Source of the DNA: Malania oleifera
Taxonomy: Eukaryota > Streptophyta > Magnoliopsida > Santalales > Ximeniaceae
Assembly (NCBI RefSeq): GCF_029873635.1
Contig: NC_080419.1
Location: forward strand, 62,356,040-62,420,039
Direction of reading: 5' to 3'
DNA length: 64,000 bases
The notes under the pieces are model-generated. The model was not told where the DNA came from. It saw only the letters and a list, made by a program, of their open reading frames with translations, and did not search any database. The position numbers and the translations under genes were made by a program. This document shows, piece after piece, positions 11,051-22,357 of this stretch. Numbering within the stretch: position 1 is the stretch's first letter; each line of letters begins with the position of its first letter.

Positions 11051-11678
11051 AGACCGGATATCATGTTTAGTGTTTGTATGTGTGCTAGGTTTCAATCGGC
11101 TCCTAAGGAATCACATCAAATCGCAGTCAAATGAATTCTTAGACATTTACTAGGCACACTTGATTTAGGTTTATGGTATCCAAAAGGAACTGACCTCGAA
11201 ATGATTAGCTATTCAGATGCAGATTATGCGGGATGCAAAATAGATAGAAAAAGTACTAGTTGTATTTGTCACTTCCTAGGACACTCACTAGTTTCTTGGT
11301 TTTCAAAGAAACAAAATTTCGTAGCATTATCTATAGCTGAAGCGGAATACAGAGCAGCCGGGAGCTATTGTGCACAAACCTTGTATATGAAACAACAATT
11401 AAGGGACTTCAAAATACAATACCAAACAATCCCTATAAAGTGTGACAATACAAGTGCCATAAATATTTCAAAGAATCCGGTGTCATATTCAAGAATGAAA
11501 CATATTGATATACGTCATCATTTCTTAAGAGATAATGTAGATAAGAAAGAAATAGTACTTGAATTTGTTAACACTCACGAACAATTAGCTGATATATTTA
11601 AAAAAACCATTAGCTAAAGATCAATTTGTATTTATCCAACGGGAATTACGAATGTTACATGTAAGAGAAGTTAACTAA
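11051..11678 (+). pseudogene. Copia RNase H and polyprotein end
   Basis: The segment LLYLTASRPDIMFSV begins just before 11051, a stop breaks the frame near 11132, and the main frame 11201-11617 carries SDADYAGCKIDRKSTS, EAEYRAA, and CDNTSAINISKNP, holding the acidic residues expected of a Copia RNase H. The apparent stop at 11615 comes from one extra A in the run at 11599-11606: in the restored reading register the typical ending LADIF...PLAKDQF and HVREVN follows, with a stop at 11676-11678. Only the position of the slip is claimed; the bases could also be a sequencing error in a homopolymer. Confidence 0.88.
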
Positions 11679-11970
11679 GAGAGAAGAGAACAATTGTTCA
11701 GGGCATACGACTGCCAAATAGCTGGCAGGCGATTGGCAGGCTACTATCTATGTAAAAAGACAGTGGACAGACAATTGTCTCGTGGCGGGTTGTACTCATT
11801 TAACATAAAAAACACTCCTCAGACGCCTGTCCATTCGTCTCCCCTTCTCTAAACTAGTTCTTATTCATTTCTCCTCTAAGTTTCCCCTTTCCAAACCTCC
11901 TTCCAATGACAATCCATGACAACCCTAATTCCTGCATACCTAGGGTTTCTTGAAATTCAGCTTCATCAAA

Positions 11971-13025
11971 ATGGCTCGTACCAAAATAGTGGGGGAAAAG
12001 GACAAAGCATCCACTTCTTCTTCAAAGGCTACAAGCAACAACGACATAGAGAAATGGCTGGTTTCATCTCACGCAAAAGTATTGTATCAAAATCACATCT
12101 CTGAAATCGATCCAATGTTTTGTATGGTATTAGATGTTACTTTCTTTGAAGAAAACTTCCCTGAAATTTTTGTTCAAAAATATTGGATGGGATAAGTTCA
12201 TTCTTCACCAAGTTAAGGGATACTATCCTGACCAGATTAAACTTTTTTACTCGAACTTGGTAAAGAAAGACATTGGAGCAGGGTTTTTCACCATAAGAAT
12301 TTTTGCCTCTTGTGATGAACAATCAACCCGTCTATTTTGGACATCCTCCACCATACAAACAGCTCAATCTCCAAGCAAAAATCCTTCACAAGATCATTGC
12401 TTATAATATAATTTCGAGGTCAGGATCCTTTGATCACGTGTCTTTCTTCGATTGCTTCGTAATGTGGTGCATATTAAAAGAGAAGAAATTAGATTTAGCT
12501 AGCATCATACTAAAATGGATGGTCATGAAGCTCGAATCTCCCAGAATTGGACTTCCATATGGAGGCATTCTTTCCTTGGTCTTCGCTCATTTTCAAGTCC
12601 TCACTCCATCTTCAAAAATAGTGAAGTGAGCCCATTACCATGTCTTCTCCTCTAATACACTCAAAAGAATGAGTAACAAAAAGTATACCGAGGGATGGAT
12701 GTTTAGGGGAAATAGACCAGCGAGACCGGCACCAGAAGAACCTAACCCAAGACTAGAAGAATCTGATATGCCTACATGGTTTGTTCCATTTTATCATAAT
12801 TATACCAGCTTCAGTTCTGAAATGAGGGAAAATTTTACTTCTCTCCAGGATAATATCTCAAACATTGATAAAAAATATACTTTGATGGATAATTGCATTG
12901 CCAAAATAGAGCACCATGTCACACAAAATGTCACTGATTCATATAAAGAAACTAATGAGCATGATGATGAAAATGATGAGGAAAAATTAGATAAAGACAT
13001 TGCTGAAGTTGGAGAAGAAGAATAA
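11971..13025 (+). pseudogene. Third ORF of the Copia element, plant transposon-associated protein (frameshifted)
   Basis: The ATG at 11971 opens MARTKIVGEKDKASTSSSKA, a Ser/Lys-rich start, then KWLVSSHAKVLY. The frame shifts near 12185 and near 12300, continuing with YPDQIKLFYSNL and later VYFGHPPPYKQLNL and GLPYGGILSLVF, and ends after an acidic coiled-coil-like tail (DEEKLDKDIAEVGEEE) at 13025. This order (short basic start, FYSNL block, LPYG block, acidic tail) resembles the family often labelled putative plant transposon protein, found in various plant retroelements. SIRE-type elements often carry an extra ORF at this place, in some cases called env-like. I see no signal peptide or strong membrane segment, so an envelope role is not supported. 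Function unknown. Confidence 0.6.
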
Positions 13026-13188
13026 GAAGAAGAAGAAGAAAGATGCCGGCAATCAAAAGGCAAAGGATATGCTGCAGATAGTGACACTAATTATGATACA
13101 TAGACTTCTAATGATGTTTTTAATTTTTTTGCTATCTTGAATGCTACATATGCTCAAATTTCTAGATGTATTATGCCTTTTTGTTGAT

Positions 13189-13432
13189 GTCAAAAGGGGG
13201 AGTATGTGTGTGAGCAAAGGAGTCTATGAGCCTATGCAAATTCTATGAGTTTGTATATATATGCTATGTCTTATGTATTTGATATATGCTTCAATGATAA
13301 ATATTACGAGTTTTATGTTTGTCAGACAAAGAATATGCTTCAATTATGTCTTAATGCTTATTGACAGGGGGAGCGTTTATTTTATATTTGATATCTTTGC
13401 TCTTTCTTTGTCATCATCAAAAAGGGGGAGAT
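13189..13432 (+). promoter_or_regulatory. Three polypurine-tract-like sequences before the 3' LTR
   Basis: Three G-runs of PPT type lie in line: caaaagggggagt near 13190-13203, acagggggagc near 13365-13375, and aaaaagggggagat at 13419-13432, the last touching the LTR edge at 13433. The last one is the primer site expected for plus-strand DNA synthesis. The upstream copies could be central or spare tracts, or remnants of a duplicated end. Confidence 0.7.
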
Positions 13433-16400
13433 TGTTGGCCTAGTTAGGCTTACAAACTCATGATTTTGATGATAACAAAGTAAAGTTATCTAATGTATTT
13501 CCAAGTGATATTATTTCAGGCAAAGATGATTTGCTCAAATTTCACATACCCTAACATGAAAGCTTACAAGGATTAAGAAACAAGTAAAGTCACACATGAA
13601 TACCAGAGATCCATAATGAAAGCTCATAGAAGTCTAGAAGATTAAAGAGCAGCATCAAAAGGACTTAAAGAAAAGATGTTGACCTTACAAGGCTTAAAAT
13701 CTTGTTATCTTGTTTTGATGCTAACAAACAAGTAAAAGTTAATGTATTTGTGTGAGTAATGTTATTTCAGGGCTTACATATGAGAAAGTAAGGTGAAAGT
13801 GCTCACAAGGATCAAATGAAGCTTAAATGAGTCAAAGCATGGATTTAAAGATGATATATGAAACCTTGAAGAATATGAGGACATGAATGAGTTGTTGAAA
13901 GCCAAGGCATATTAAAGTCCAAAGAGCCAAAGAAAGGCAAAGTGAGAAAACTCAAAGAATATGGAAGCTTGAAGAAAAGAGGAACTCAATCCAAGGACAA
14001 AGCATGAAGACTCAAGAACTTAGAATGTTAATATCTTAGAAGTCTTTATGTAAGTGCCTTAATGTTTAAAATATCGTTTGAAATATTTTGAAGCTCATAT
14101 ATTAATTTATTAGACCTAGATACCTTTTAAAATACCTAAAAAATATTTTTATAAGGTCAAAAATTATTTTAAAAAAGGTTAGAATCATTTTTGGAATAAA
14201 AGGCACCAAAAAGAGTTTTCTCAAATGCTGTCAGTTTTTATACAGCCGCATTAAGGTGAATTTCTCTCTCAAAAACTCATTATTTTAAAAAATATTCAAC
14301 ATGAAAGTTGTATTATTTTCTCTTAGCTTTCTTTTGACAACAAGAACACCTAATTTAGAGTTATATAGAAAAGGTTATGGCCAAAACACTAAAGTGGGGT
14401 CACTACTGTCAGACATCTAAATACTATTCAACGGGCAAATTTTTTAAATTCTAATATTTTAAAATATAGCCGTTTGAGCTCCAAACTTTCTAAAAAATTG
14501 GGAAACTCTCTAAGGAAACTTTTTCAACATGGAAACAAGTTTGAAAGCCTATAAATACATGGTTTTGCAAATCAAAACTCATCCAAGAATTGAAAAATCT
14601 ACTTGTAAAACTTAAAGCACTCTTGTTCTTCCAAAGCTCTCTTGTTCACTCATTGCAAAACTATTTTGCTGAGATATTCTGAAGTGCTAATCCTTCCTCG
14701 TCTAAATTTCTACTACTAATCCTCATCTAAGAAGGATATTGTTCTTTGACGTTCCAAGGATTGTTTGGATCGTTGGCTAAGCAAGGGGATATTGCTTAGA
14801 GAGGCGGGCTCTAGCCTAAAGGAGTGACCGAACGAGGGAATATCGTTTGGAGAAAGCGGGCTCTAGCCTTAACCAAGGAGGTTGTAAAGGTTTGTTCCAC
14901 CCATCAACGGAACAGGTTTAGTGAATCCTTTGGTGGATTGCCAAGGGCGAGGACATAGGCTGGGTATAAGCCTAACCTCGCAAAAATCTTCATCTCATTC
15001 TCCCTTTCCCTAACTCTTTATTTTCAGCATATTTAAATTGCGTGGATGATTTATTTCATAATCATATATACTACGTAATATTTGGAAATCAAACAAACTT
15101 AAGGTTTAATTAACATTTGGGTTGCGAAAACCGAAAGGGAATACGTTGGTTACACCATATCTTGCGGAAACCTTACGGGAGTACGTTACTTGGTTAACAT
15201 CCCAAAGATAAATTTACCAAGAGTTTATTTGAGTTCTAAATATTTGGAAAGAGTGATTTAATTCATCTATACAGGGCTTTACATCAACAAACATAAATTC
15301 TCATTCACTACAGGGCTTGGTTCAAATTTGGCAAATATAAACAAACAACCATCTTGAGTTGTTATATTACATAAGTGTTGTGTATTGGCTTGTTTGTTTA
15401 CTTTATAATTTTAGTTGATTAGTTTGGTTGAATGATTGGATGTTTGTATGGTTAAAAATTAAGTAAAGAAACTAAGTTCTTGAGTGCTTAACAAAATAAA
15501 CAAATCAGCCACGAATTGGTTAAAAGAAATAAAATAAGTTTAAGAATTCTAAAAAAAGAATTAAAAGAAATTTAAAATCCAATTCACCCCCCCCCCCCTC
15601 TTGGGAAGCTATTCCTAATTTCAAAAGAAGTTTTAAATTTGTTTTTAGAACAAAGTTTTGTAAGTACTCTAAGTTTATTCAAATATGAATTTTCATATTG
15701 AAGCTCATGAGGCAAAGACACACTCAGATATCTGAAGTCTTAAAGTCTTGGAACATGGTTTTCAAAAGTTAAAATTCCAAGGTTAATTAAAAGAGAGAGA
15801 AATCAAAAATGAATTACAGCCAGTTGACAGACGACTATCTGTCTAAGTGACAGACGATTGGCATGTTTTTAAAGCATTTTAAACACAAGTCAGAAGCCTG
15901 ATAGACGACTATCAAGCAATTCACAAACGACTGCCAGTGACTAGTAAATCATCTGTGTGTGTTCTGCCAGCCGATTGCCAACCTTCTGTGTGTTTTTTTA
16001 AAATAGATTTGTTTTATGACAGACGATTGCCACCATAAGGACAGCCGACTGCCACCCTATTGAGTTGTTTTAAAACTAAGTTATTCTAGCGACAGACGAC
16101 TGCCAACCTGAGGATAGGCGACTGCCACCTCTCTGTTTGTGAATTTTATAGTTGATATACATGGACAGACAACTGCCAGTGACTTCACAGTTGTCTGGCC
16201 CGCGGTAGATTTTAAAATTTCCAATGAACATATTTTTGAAATTTAAATTATTTAAAGTCCAAACTAAATTACAACTTGGACCCAACTCCTAGTAAAGTTG
16301 GGGAACAAGCAAGAAGTCTTTCTACATCTATAAATACCCTCAAGGTTCATTAATTTAAACACCAGGAAATCAATTCAGCTTTCATACTCTCTCAAAGCTT

Positions 16401-17316
16401 ACTGAAATTCTGAAAGCTCTCCATTGCTCTCATCACTCATGAACATCTCTGAAGTGTTGCTGAGTTTCTCACTGTGTTTATGCATCGATTATTGATTGTT
16501 TCATCCATTAAAAGATACCTACGGTGAAAAATTTCTAGAGCTTCATTCTGAGATTCATGTTCCGAATTTACTAAAGTACATAGTTTTTCAATTTGTACTA
16601 ATCAGCTCTTTAAGGAACAAGTTCTTGTACGCCTTGTTTTATATCTTTGTAATAGCTTGATTGAAGGTTCGAGTGCTGAATCGTTGGACCAAACAAGGGG
16701 ATATTGTTTGGAGAAGGCGAGCTCTAGCCTTTCCCAAGGAGTGTTGTAATTGATATTGTTCCGCCTGGTAATGGAACGGTGATAGTGAATCCTTTGGTGG
16801 TTTTTCCAAGGGTGAGGACATAGGCTGTGTTGAAGTCGAACCTCGTAAAAACCCCATGTTCTTCTTTCTCTTCCCTACTCTTTATTCTTTTAGCAAAAGA
16901 TACAATCTGTGTGGTTGCTTTAAAATTCATAAATTCTGAGTGTTCAGTTGTTAAATAGACCGGAAGGTAATTTGTTTTAGATTGATCAGCATTAATTTCA
17001 GAAACTGAAAGGGACTACGTTGGTTGATCATCCTTGACTTATTAATCTGAAAGTTTATTTAAAAGTTGAACATTAGGAAGAAGTATAATTGTGATACAGG
17101 GTTTATAACAAGTTCAACAAATTTTCATATTGATATAGGGCTATTGTTACAAGGATTGAGTGATTGATTATATTATTTTGATTGTGATTATTCTAAAAGA
17201 ATTCTATGATTGTGTTTAAGTTTTTGATAACTTAAAAGAACTAAGATAAAGGGGAATAAAATTTTTTTTTTTAAATCCCAATTCACCCCCCCTCTTGGGA
17301 AGCTATTCCAATTTCA
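13433..17316 (+). repeat. Copia 3' LTR (A), interrupted
   Basis: Begins TGTTGGCC at 13433 next to the polypurine tract and ends in atttca at 17311-17316 after the caccccccc tract (17284-17292). Its own sequence is 13433-13676 plus 15629-17316, 1932 bp net once the nested solo LTR and the duplicated 5 bp are removed. A TATA box (tataaata) lies at 16329-16336, preceded by repeated gacagacgactgcc words at 15830-16200. Downstream is a leader with segments gaggacataggctg and gaatcctttggtgg that are shared with LTR B. Confidence 0.88.
13677..15623 (+). mobile_element. Copia solo LTR (B) inside LTR A, TSD aaaga
   Basis: Starts TGTTGACCTTAC at 13677 and ends atttca at 15623. The 5-bp duplication aaaga is exact at 13672-13676 and 15624-15628. 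At 1947 bp it is almost the same length as LTR A, and the downstream halves are alike (14760-15000 versus 16680-16870), so B belongs to a sister family of the same lineage. TATA (tataaata) is at 14550-14557. A run of 12 or so C near 15588-15599 is the terminal C-tract. No internal region remains: it is a recombination product of a full element. Confidence 0.92.
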
Positions 17317-17321
17317 CTTCT

Positions 17322-17767
17322 TACCCCGTAGATCTCTTTATATTCCTTTGTGATATCTTTCTTTCTTCCTTTCTATGCTAATCTTTCTCCGCCTTTCTCT
17401 TTCTATTCTCATTTTATTTTTCATATCTCACTCCATTTTTCTTTTATTTTGTAGATCTGAATCACAAGAGAATATAAGTAGAGAACTTTAGGTTTTCTGC
17501 CTTCAAGTTTGGATCAAAATTTTCAAAGATAAGTCCTAGTTTATTTCTTTCTTTTTTAAAATTTTTTTTTTATATTTTTCTTTTTTTGTTGGATGTTTTT
17601 TCTTGAAATTTTCTTGGCAATTTTCCCACAAACCAAACAGGTTGAAATTAGTTTGACCTGGGTTCTAACCCATGTTTAGTGGCTAGTTAGGTTAACTGGT
17701 TTGGGCTTTATGTTATGTTGAATTAGGCCAGTGAGTTGAGTGATGAATAGAGGTTTGGGCTGCAATT
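17322..17767. other. Unassigned, pyrimidine-rich, no gene seen
   Basis: The first 250 bases are T/C-rich with poly-T runs; the rest has tggtttgggc and gtgagttgag words that look like the segment after 21941. Since LTR C is bounded by a near-perfect TSD, 17322-17767 and 21941-22357 were once contiguous and are older than LTR C. No reading frame or known repeat was recognised. Confidence 0.5.
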
Positions 17768-18448
17768 TGTTGACATTATAGGTCATTCCCAGTTTTGATA
17801 ATGACAAATACTCTTTGTATTTGATTACTTTCAAGTTTGTGTGCAGGATCATACGAACTGGATCATATTGATGGCATGCGGCACACAGTGGCTTGAAGCA
17901 AAAGAAGACCTAGAAGATTGTTGAATTTTATAAGTTTAATATTGGGTCTATAATAGTAATATAAGAACGGTTTGTAATAATTAATACATGGCATGCATGT
18001 AGGAACCAAAGCTCAAGACCGTAGTTTGACCTTAGGGATCACCCTTTGGCCGACTGACGCCAGATTTTTTCGACGAGAAAAATGACCTTAGGTCGACCCC
18101 TAGGTCCTTGCACAACTCTTAGGGTTGTCCCCAACATCACTTAAGTTATCAGGGGAATTAACTATAGCAAAATTGTTCTTAATTTTTTTTTAAAATCCCT
18201 TGAGAGGTTGAGCGACTGAACCTGTGGTGTTCAAAATGCCTCAGGCAACCAAACCATGGACAAGTCAACATGTTGACTTGTGTTCGACAGACCGAACCAA
18301 ATTGCACATATCTTCGTAGGTCGGCCGAACATGTTTCAAGGTACTTTTTCACCAACCCGAGCACCCGAACCTTTACGTTCAAAATGGCCTCGGGCGACCA
18401 AACTTATTAGTTCGGTTAACCAAATATTAGACCAGGCACCCGAACCAC

Positions 18449-19855
18449 TATAACAACATGCCTAATTTACCATATTAATTTTTTTTTTCATATTTAGTAT
18501 AACAATAATTCTAAAATCTTGTTCAACTGAATAACACAATCCGCCTAGACCCATGGGTACCAGGGATATACCCAAAATACCATTCTGAAACCTATGCAGC
18601 AGGAAACGTAATCACATACACATCATCCAGCCAATCACAATACCAAAGTTCTACTAAACCTGTAATATATACGATCATCCACCAAAAAGGCCAAATGTAC
18701 CCTAGGGTCATAACCCAAAAATAAACATGACCCTAGCTCAACAACTCACCCTTCAAACAGGGTAGCCCCACTGGTCTCTACTGTCGTGGAGCTCTGCCTG
18801 CTCCTCTACCTGGGTTTCCTGAAATGTTTATATAGCTAGGGTGAGACACCTCTCAGTGAGGGAAATAAACTAATATCAGTGTGTGACAACATGAGTAATT
18901 TAGTGTTTTACATATAATAGTATAATAATCATTTTTGATAAAATTGTCTGTAAAATATCTGGGAAACACATAATTTATCATAACATGGTATAATATACTG
19001 AATTTATATACATATAAATCATCTCATATAACTGTACATGAAAACACCCTAGATGGATAGCTAGTTGGTGTCATGTCTTACCCTGACATGACTGGGTTGT
19101 GCAGCCCGAATGCGAGACCTAGTAATGGCTGGCTGACCACGCAAGATCAACATAAGTTTGTAAGTACGATGGGTCTACCCCTCCTAGTCCGGACACTAGA
19201 GGGACGCCTGCACTACCATAAAACCACATCAACTGCTGATCTCCCACTGCCTCTTACGGCAAGCAGTAGCACTATTATATACATGATCACGATCATATAG
19301 CTATGGTATCATGCTTCGTGAAAGCCTAAACCAAGCCAACCAAGTTTTGATAACATATAATATATTTCCAAAGAATGATACATGGCTATTTCATAATAAT
19401 ATCTGTCATGTTAATATTTTCATAAAACCTTGCATAACATATCATATAAAATTTACGACCCTTACGTCAGCATAGCATATCATAAAAACCCTAGACCCCT
19501 ACGCCAGTATATCATATAAAACCTCAGTTCTTATGCTGGCATATCATATAAAATCCTCAGCCCTTATGCCGGTATATCATATAAAATCCTTAGTTTGAAA
19601 ATTCCTATATCATTTTAATATTTTCCTGAAAGCAGTAATAACATGCTTATGCTGAAAACATAATATTTCAGCATCATAATTTCCATGATAAATGTTACAC
19701 ATGCCATACAAAAGGGGAAATATTCAGAACATAAAATCTGTTCTAAAATCATATTTATGATATTATACACGAAAACCATATTTCTGATCAACAACATTAT
19801 TTCCAACATAATCCTACAATATACATATTTACCTAAAATTAAATGCTATAAAATA

Positions 19856-19898
<43 letters not shown>

Positions 19899-20593
19899 CA
19901 TAAAATAACTTACTTAGTTTATCCCCTTACCCGACTTATGAAAAAACCTATGAATTACTCCAAAATCACACCCGTGTGGTCCCCAACTCAACACCCTAAA
20001 ATTAAAATTTTCCTAAAAAAATTTTAGTATTATCTTACTTGACATATTATTCTCAGTCTAGAAACATCAAAAACCTAATAAAGCTGAAATCTTCAAAAAC
20101 CTAATAAAGCTAAAATTAACTAACTTACCCAAATTTTGGGATGGTTCCCAAGTAGGCCTAATCAACGATCCACTCCTGCAGAAATGAAGAGAAAGTTCCC
20201 AGGAGTAGCGTGGCGGCTTCGGATCGCCGATTCGACAAAGTTTCAGCCCAAAATTCTAGGGAGAAGGGGCGGAGATCGAAGAAAGAGAAAAAAGAGAGAT
20301 TCGCATGCTATTTTCTTTGCTGAAATCCAAATTAGAGCCATTTATACAACTGGCTTCATCGACAAGGCCAAGTAAAAAGTTCATCGACAAACGCTTGTTC
20401 ATCGTTGACAAATTTCAGGCCCTGAAATAACCCCTTTTGTTAATTCCTCATCGATGAGACACGTGTCCCAGTCGACAATCTCAATAAACCGCTTCGTCGA
20501 CGAATATGAGAACCTGCTAAGACCCCCTTTAAAATTTCCTTTTCCTCCCCTTCCTTTTATTATTTAATTACTATAATTCACTAGGTCTCTATA
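18449..20593 (-). mobile_element. Solo gypsy LTR of D type inside LTR C, decayed ends
   Basis: The 2145 bp align by eye along their length with the LTRs of element D (40760-42807): acccgtgggtaccaggga-like near 18555, the ggtgagacacctctcag block at 18839-18856, the repeated cgccggtatatcatat words at 19440-19600, and the minus-strand TATA at about 20341-20347. Ends read tataac and ctata where intact copies have tgtaac and ctaca. The flanking 5-mers (accac, gcgag) do not match, so no TSD can be claimed. The empty site in the inverted copy (about 4385-4400) confirms the insertion. Confidence 0.8.
19856..19895. repeat. (TA)n microsatellite in D-type LTR
   Basis: About 20 TA units without interruption. 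Similar tracts stand at 23949-23990, 25709-25750 and 54516-54543. Confidence 0.95.
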
Positions 20594-21940
20594 GCGAGCA
20601 GTAGGAAAATCGCCTTGGTTCAGCCAACCGAACCTAGACTCGAGCACCCGAACGTTTAAAAATAGCTTTTTTACCAGGGTTAAATTTAATTAAATGGGTT
20701 TAATTTTCCTAATTGTTTTAAAAAAATTTCTAATAATGACCCCTATGTCCCCAATGATTATAATTTGGCCAATGTCTATATATAGGGCCTTATTTGTGTG
20801 GGTTAGCAGGAGAATAAGAAAATCATTAATGAAAAATCATCTCAAGGACAAAAAGCTTATTTTGCCTATTCCACTCCAAATACTATCACATATCCATTTC
20901 CTTGATCATCCAAAGTATTGTGAGAGTTTATCTTGTGTTATTGCTTTACAGTAGATTGCTTAATACTCCCACTATTTAGCTTGATTGATTGTTATTGATT
21001 TTGAGGAGTTAAGCAAGAGTTATCCTAAAAATTTAATTTGATAAATCTAGTGTTGGAAAAAACTCAGTAGCTTGAGGATCTTTGCATTGTCATTGCAAAG
21101 ATTCCTATTGCAATAATCTTTTGTATGCAAAAATTTTTACTAGCTATATACTTCAAACTACGCTTGTGCTTATTTTATTGAAGGAAAATATTTTGAGTTA
21201 ATTTGAATATTTGATCAGAATCTTTGAAACTCTAATCTAGTATTGAGATTTGTTATATCTAGTTTCAAAGAAATAGCTTATTAGAACACTCTTGTGCTTG
21301 ATTGTTTATAGACATAACTTTGAGTGTTGATTACACACGTAGAGCATCGAGCTTATAGTTTATACATGTTTGGTGTGCATAGATCATACTATGCGTATTG
21401 ATATATTTTTGCTTGTGTAAGAAGCATTTCCTCACACGCAACATTTTATACACATTTTTTGTATTCTAGGCGTGAGCCTGAAGAGGGAGACTAGTCCTGT
21501 GAAATAGTCCCGGATTGGCTTAAACCCGGTTAGGAAAGCTAGGTGTACCATCTTGGTAAGGTATAGGTTGAGGTTAGCCCCGCTAATTAACCTGGTTGTA
21601 ACCGGTGCCACTCCACCCGTTAAGTGAGCCATAGTGGAATCCTTGTGCTGGTGAGCTAAGGCGGGGACATAGGCAGCATTGGTCGAACTCCGATAACATA
21701 TCATGCGTGTACTTTCTATTTTCGCAGTTTATATTCCGCACTTTCATTTTCAGCACATGTATGTATTTTGTTTAATTCATTATATATTGTACATGTGTTA
21801 ATTGGATTTATGATTAAATAGAAACACCCTAGGTTTGTGTAATACTGCTGCTAGATTGGTTGACTTAGGGATAAATTTTTTAAATACCCAATTCACCCTC
21901 CCCCCCCCCCCCCCTTCTTAGGAATACACCAAAGCTAACA

Positions 21941-22357
21941 CGATTGAATTGGGCCATGTCTGGTTAGGCTGCATGGCAATTGGGCTTTGTTTTTTTTTTA
22001 AAAAAAAAATTTAATGGACTTTAGCCAATTGAGTCAAGCCCAATAAACCTAAGCTAGAAATTGGATTTTAGTTCAATTGGGCTAATTGTCTTAACTGTCT
22101 CAAGCCCAATAGGGTTTTGGGTCTAATTGAATGGGATTATGGGCCAAGTGTAAAGGTCAATGGTCAAGGGACCCAAGCCCAAATTAGACCTATGCCTTGG
22201 GTCTTAGGATCAGCTAAATTAGATTCGGGTAAAGTTAACTTGAATCCAAGTAATTGGGAATAAGTATCTAGATCCAAATCTTGAATCTGAATAAATAATC
22301 AGTCTAAAATAAAACTCTTACTTGCACTTAAATCAACAAATTTTCAAGTTAAATTTT
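21941..22357. other. Unassigned remnant between LTR C and LTR I
   Basis: Contains repeated ttgggct and aagcccaat words and a poly-T/poly-A junction near 21990-22010. No frame of note. It continues the pre-insertion sequence of 17322-17767, and LTR I was inserted at its right end. Confidence 0.45.

Larger units (their letters stand above)
7024..17316 (+). mobile_element. 5'-truncated Ty1/copia element of SIRE-like layout
   Basis: Order on the + strand: gag (7031-8120), protease, integrase, reverse transcriptase, RNase H (to 11678), an extra ORF (11971-13025), polypurine tract, 3' LTR (13433-17316). Integrase before RT defines Ty1/copia. The extra ORF after pol, the aaaagggggag tracts and an LTR of about 1.9 kb ending in a caattcaccccc-type tract fit the SIRE/Maximus lineage as I know it. 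The 5' LTR, primer binding site and gag N-terminus are missing: homology starts abruptly near 7024. The presumed TSD right of the 3' LTR is cttct (17317-17321), but its partner is lost. Many stops and frameshifts show it is dead. Confidence 0.9.
17768..21940 (+). mobile_element. Copia solo LTR (C), split by a gypsy LTR, TSD caatt/cgatt
   Basis: Starts TGTTGACATTATAGG at 17768 and ends gctaaca at 21940 after the terminal C-tract (about 21898-21914). Flanks caatt (17763-17767) and cgatt (21941-21945) differ by one transition. Net length without the nested gypsy LTR is 2028 bp, in line with LTRs A and B. Many cgaacc/ggttcg words lie at 18020-18440 and 20620-20660, with a TATA tract (tatatata) at 20777-20784 after them. 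A family member lies inverted at 3569-4974. No internal region is present, so it is a solo LTR. Confidence 0.85.

Noticed and set aside
13433-15623. LTR A and LTR B as the 5' and 3' LTRs of one very short element
   Set aside because: The exact TSD aaaga around B and the continuation of A after 15628 show nesting.
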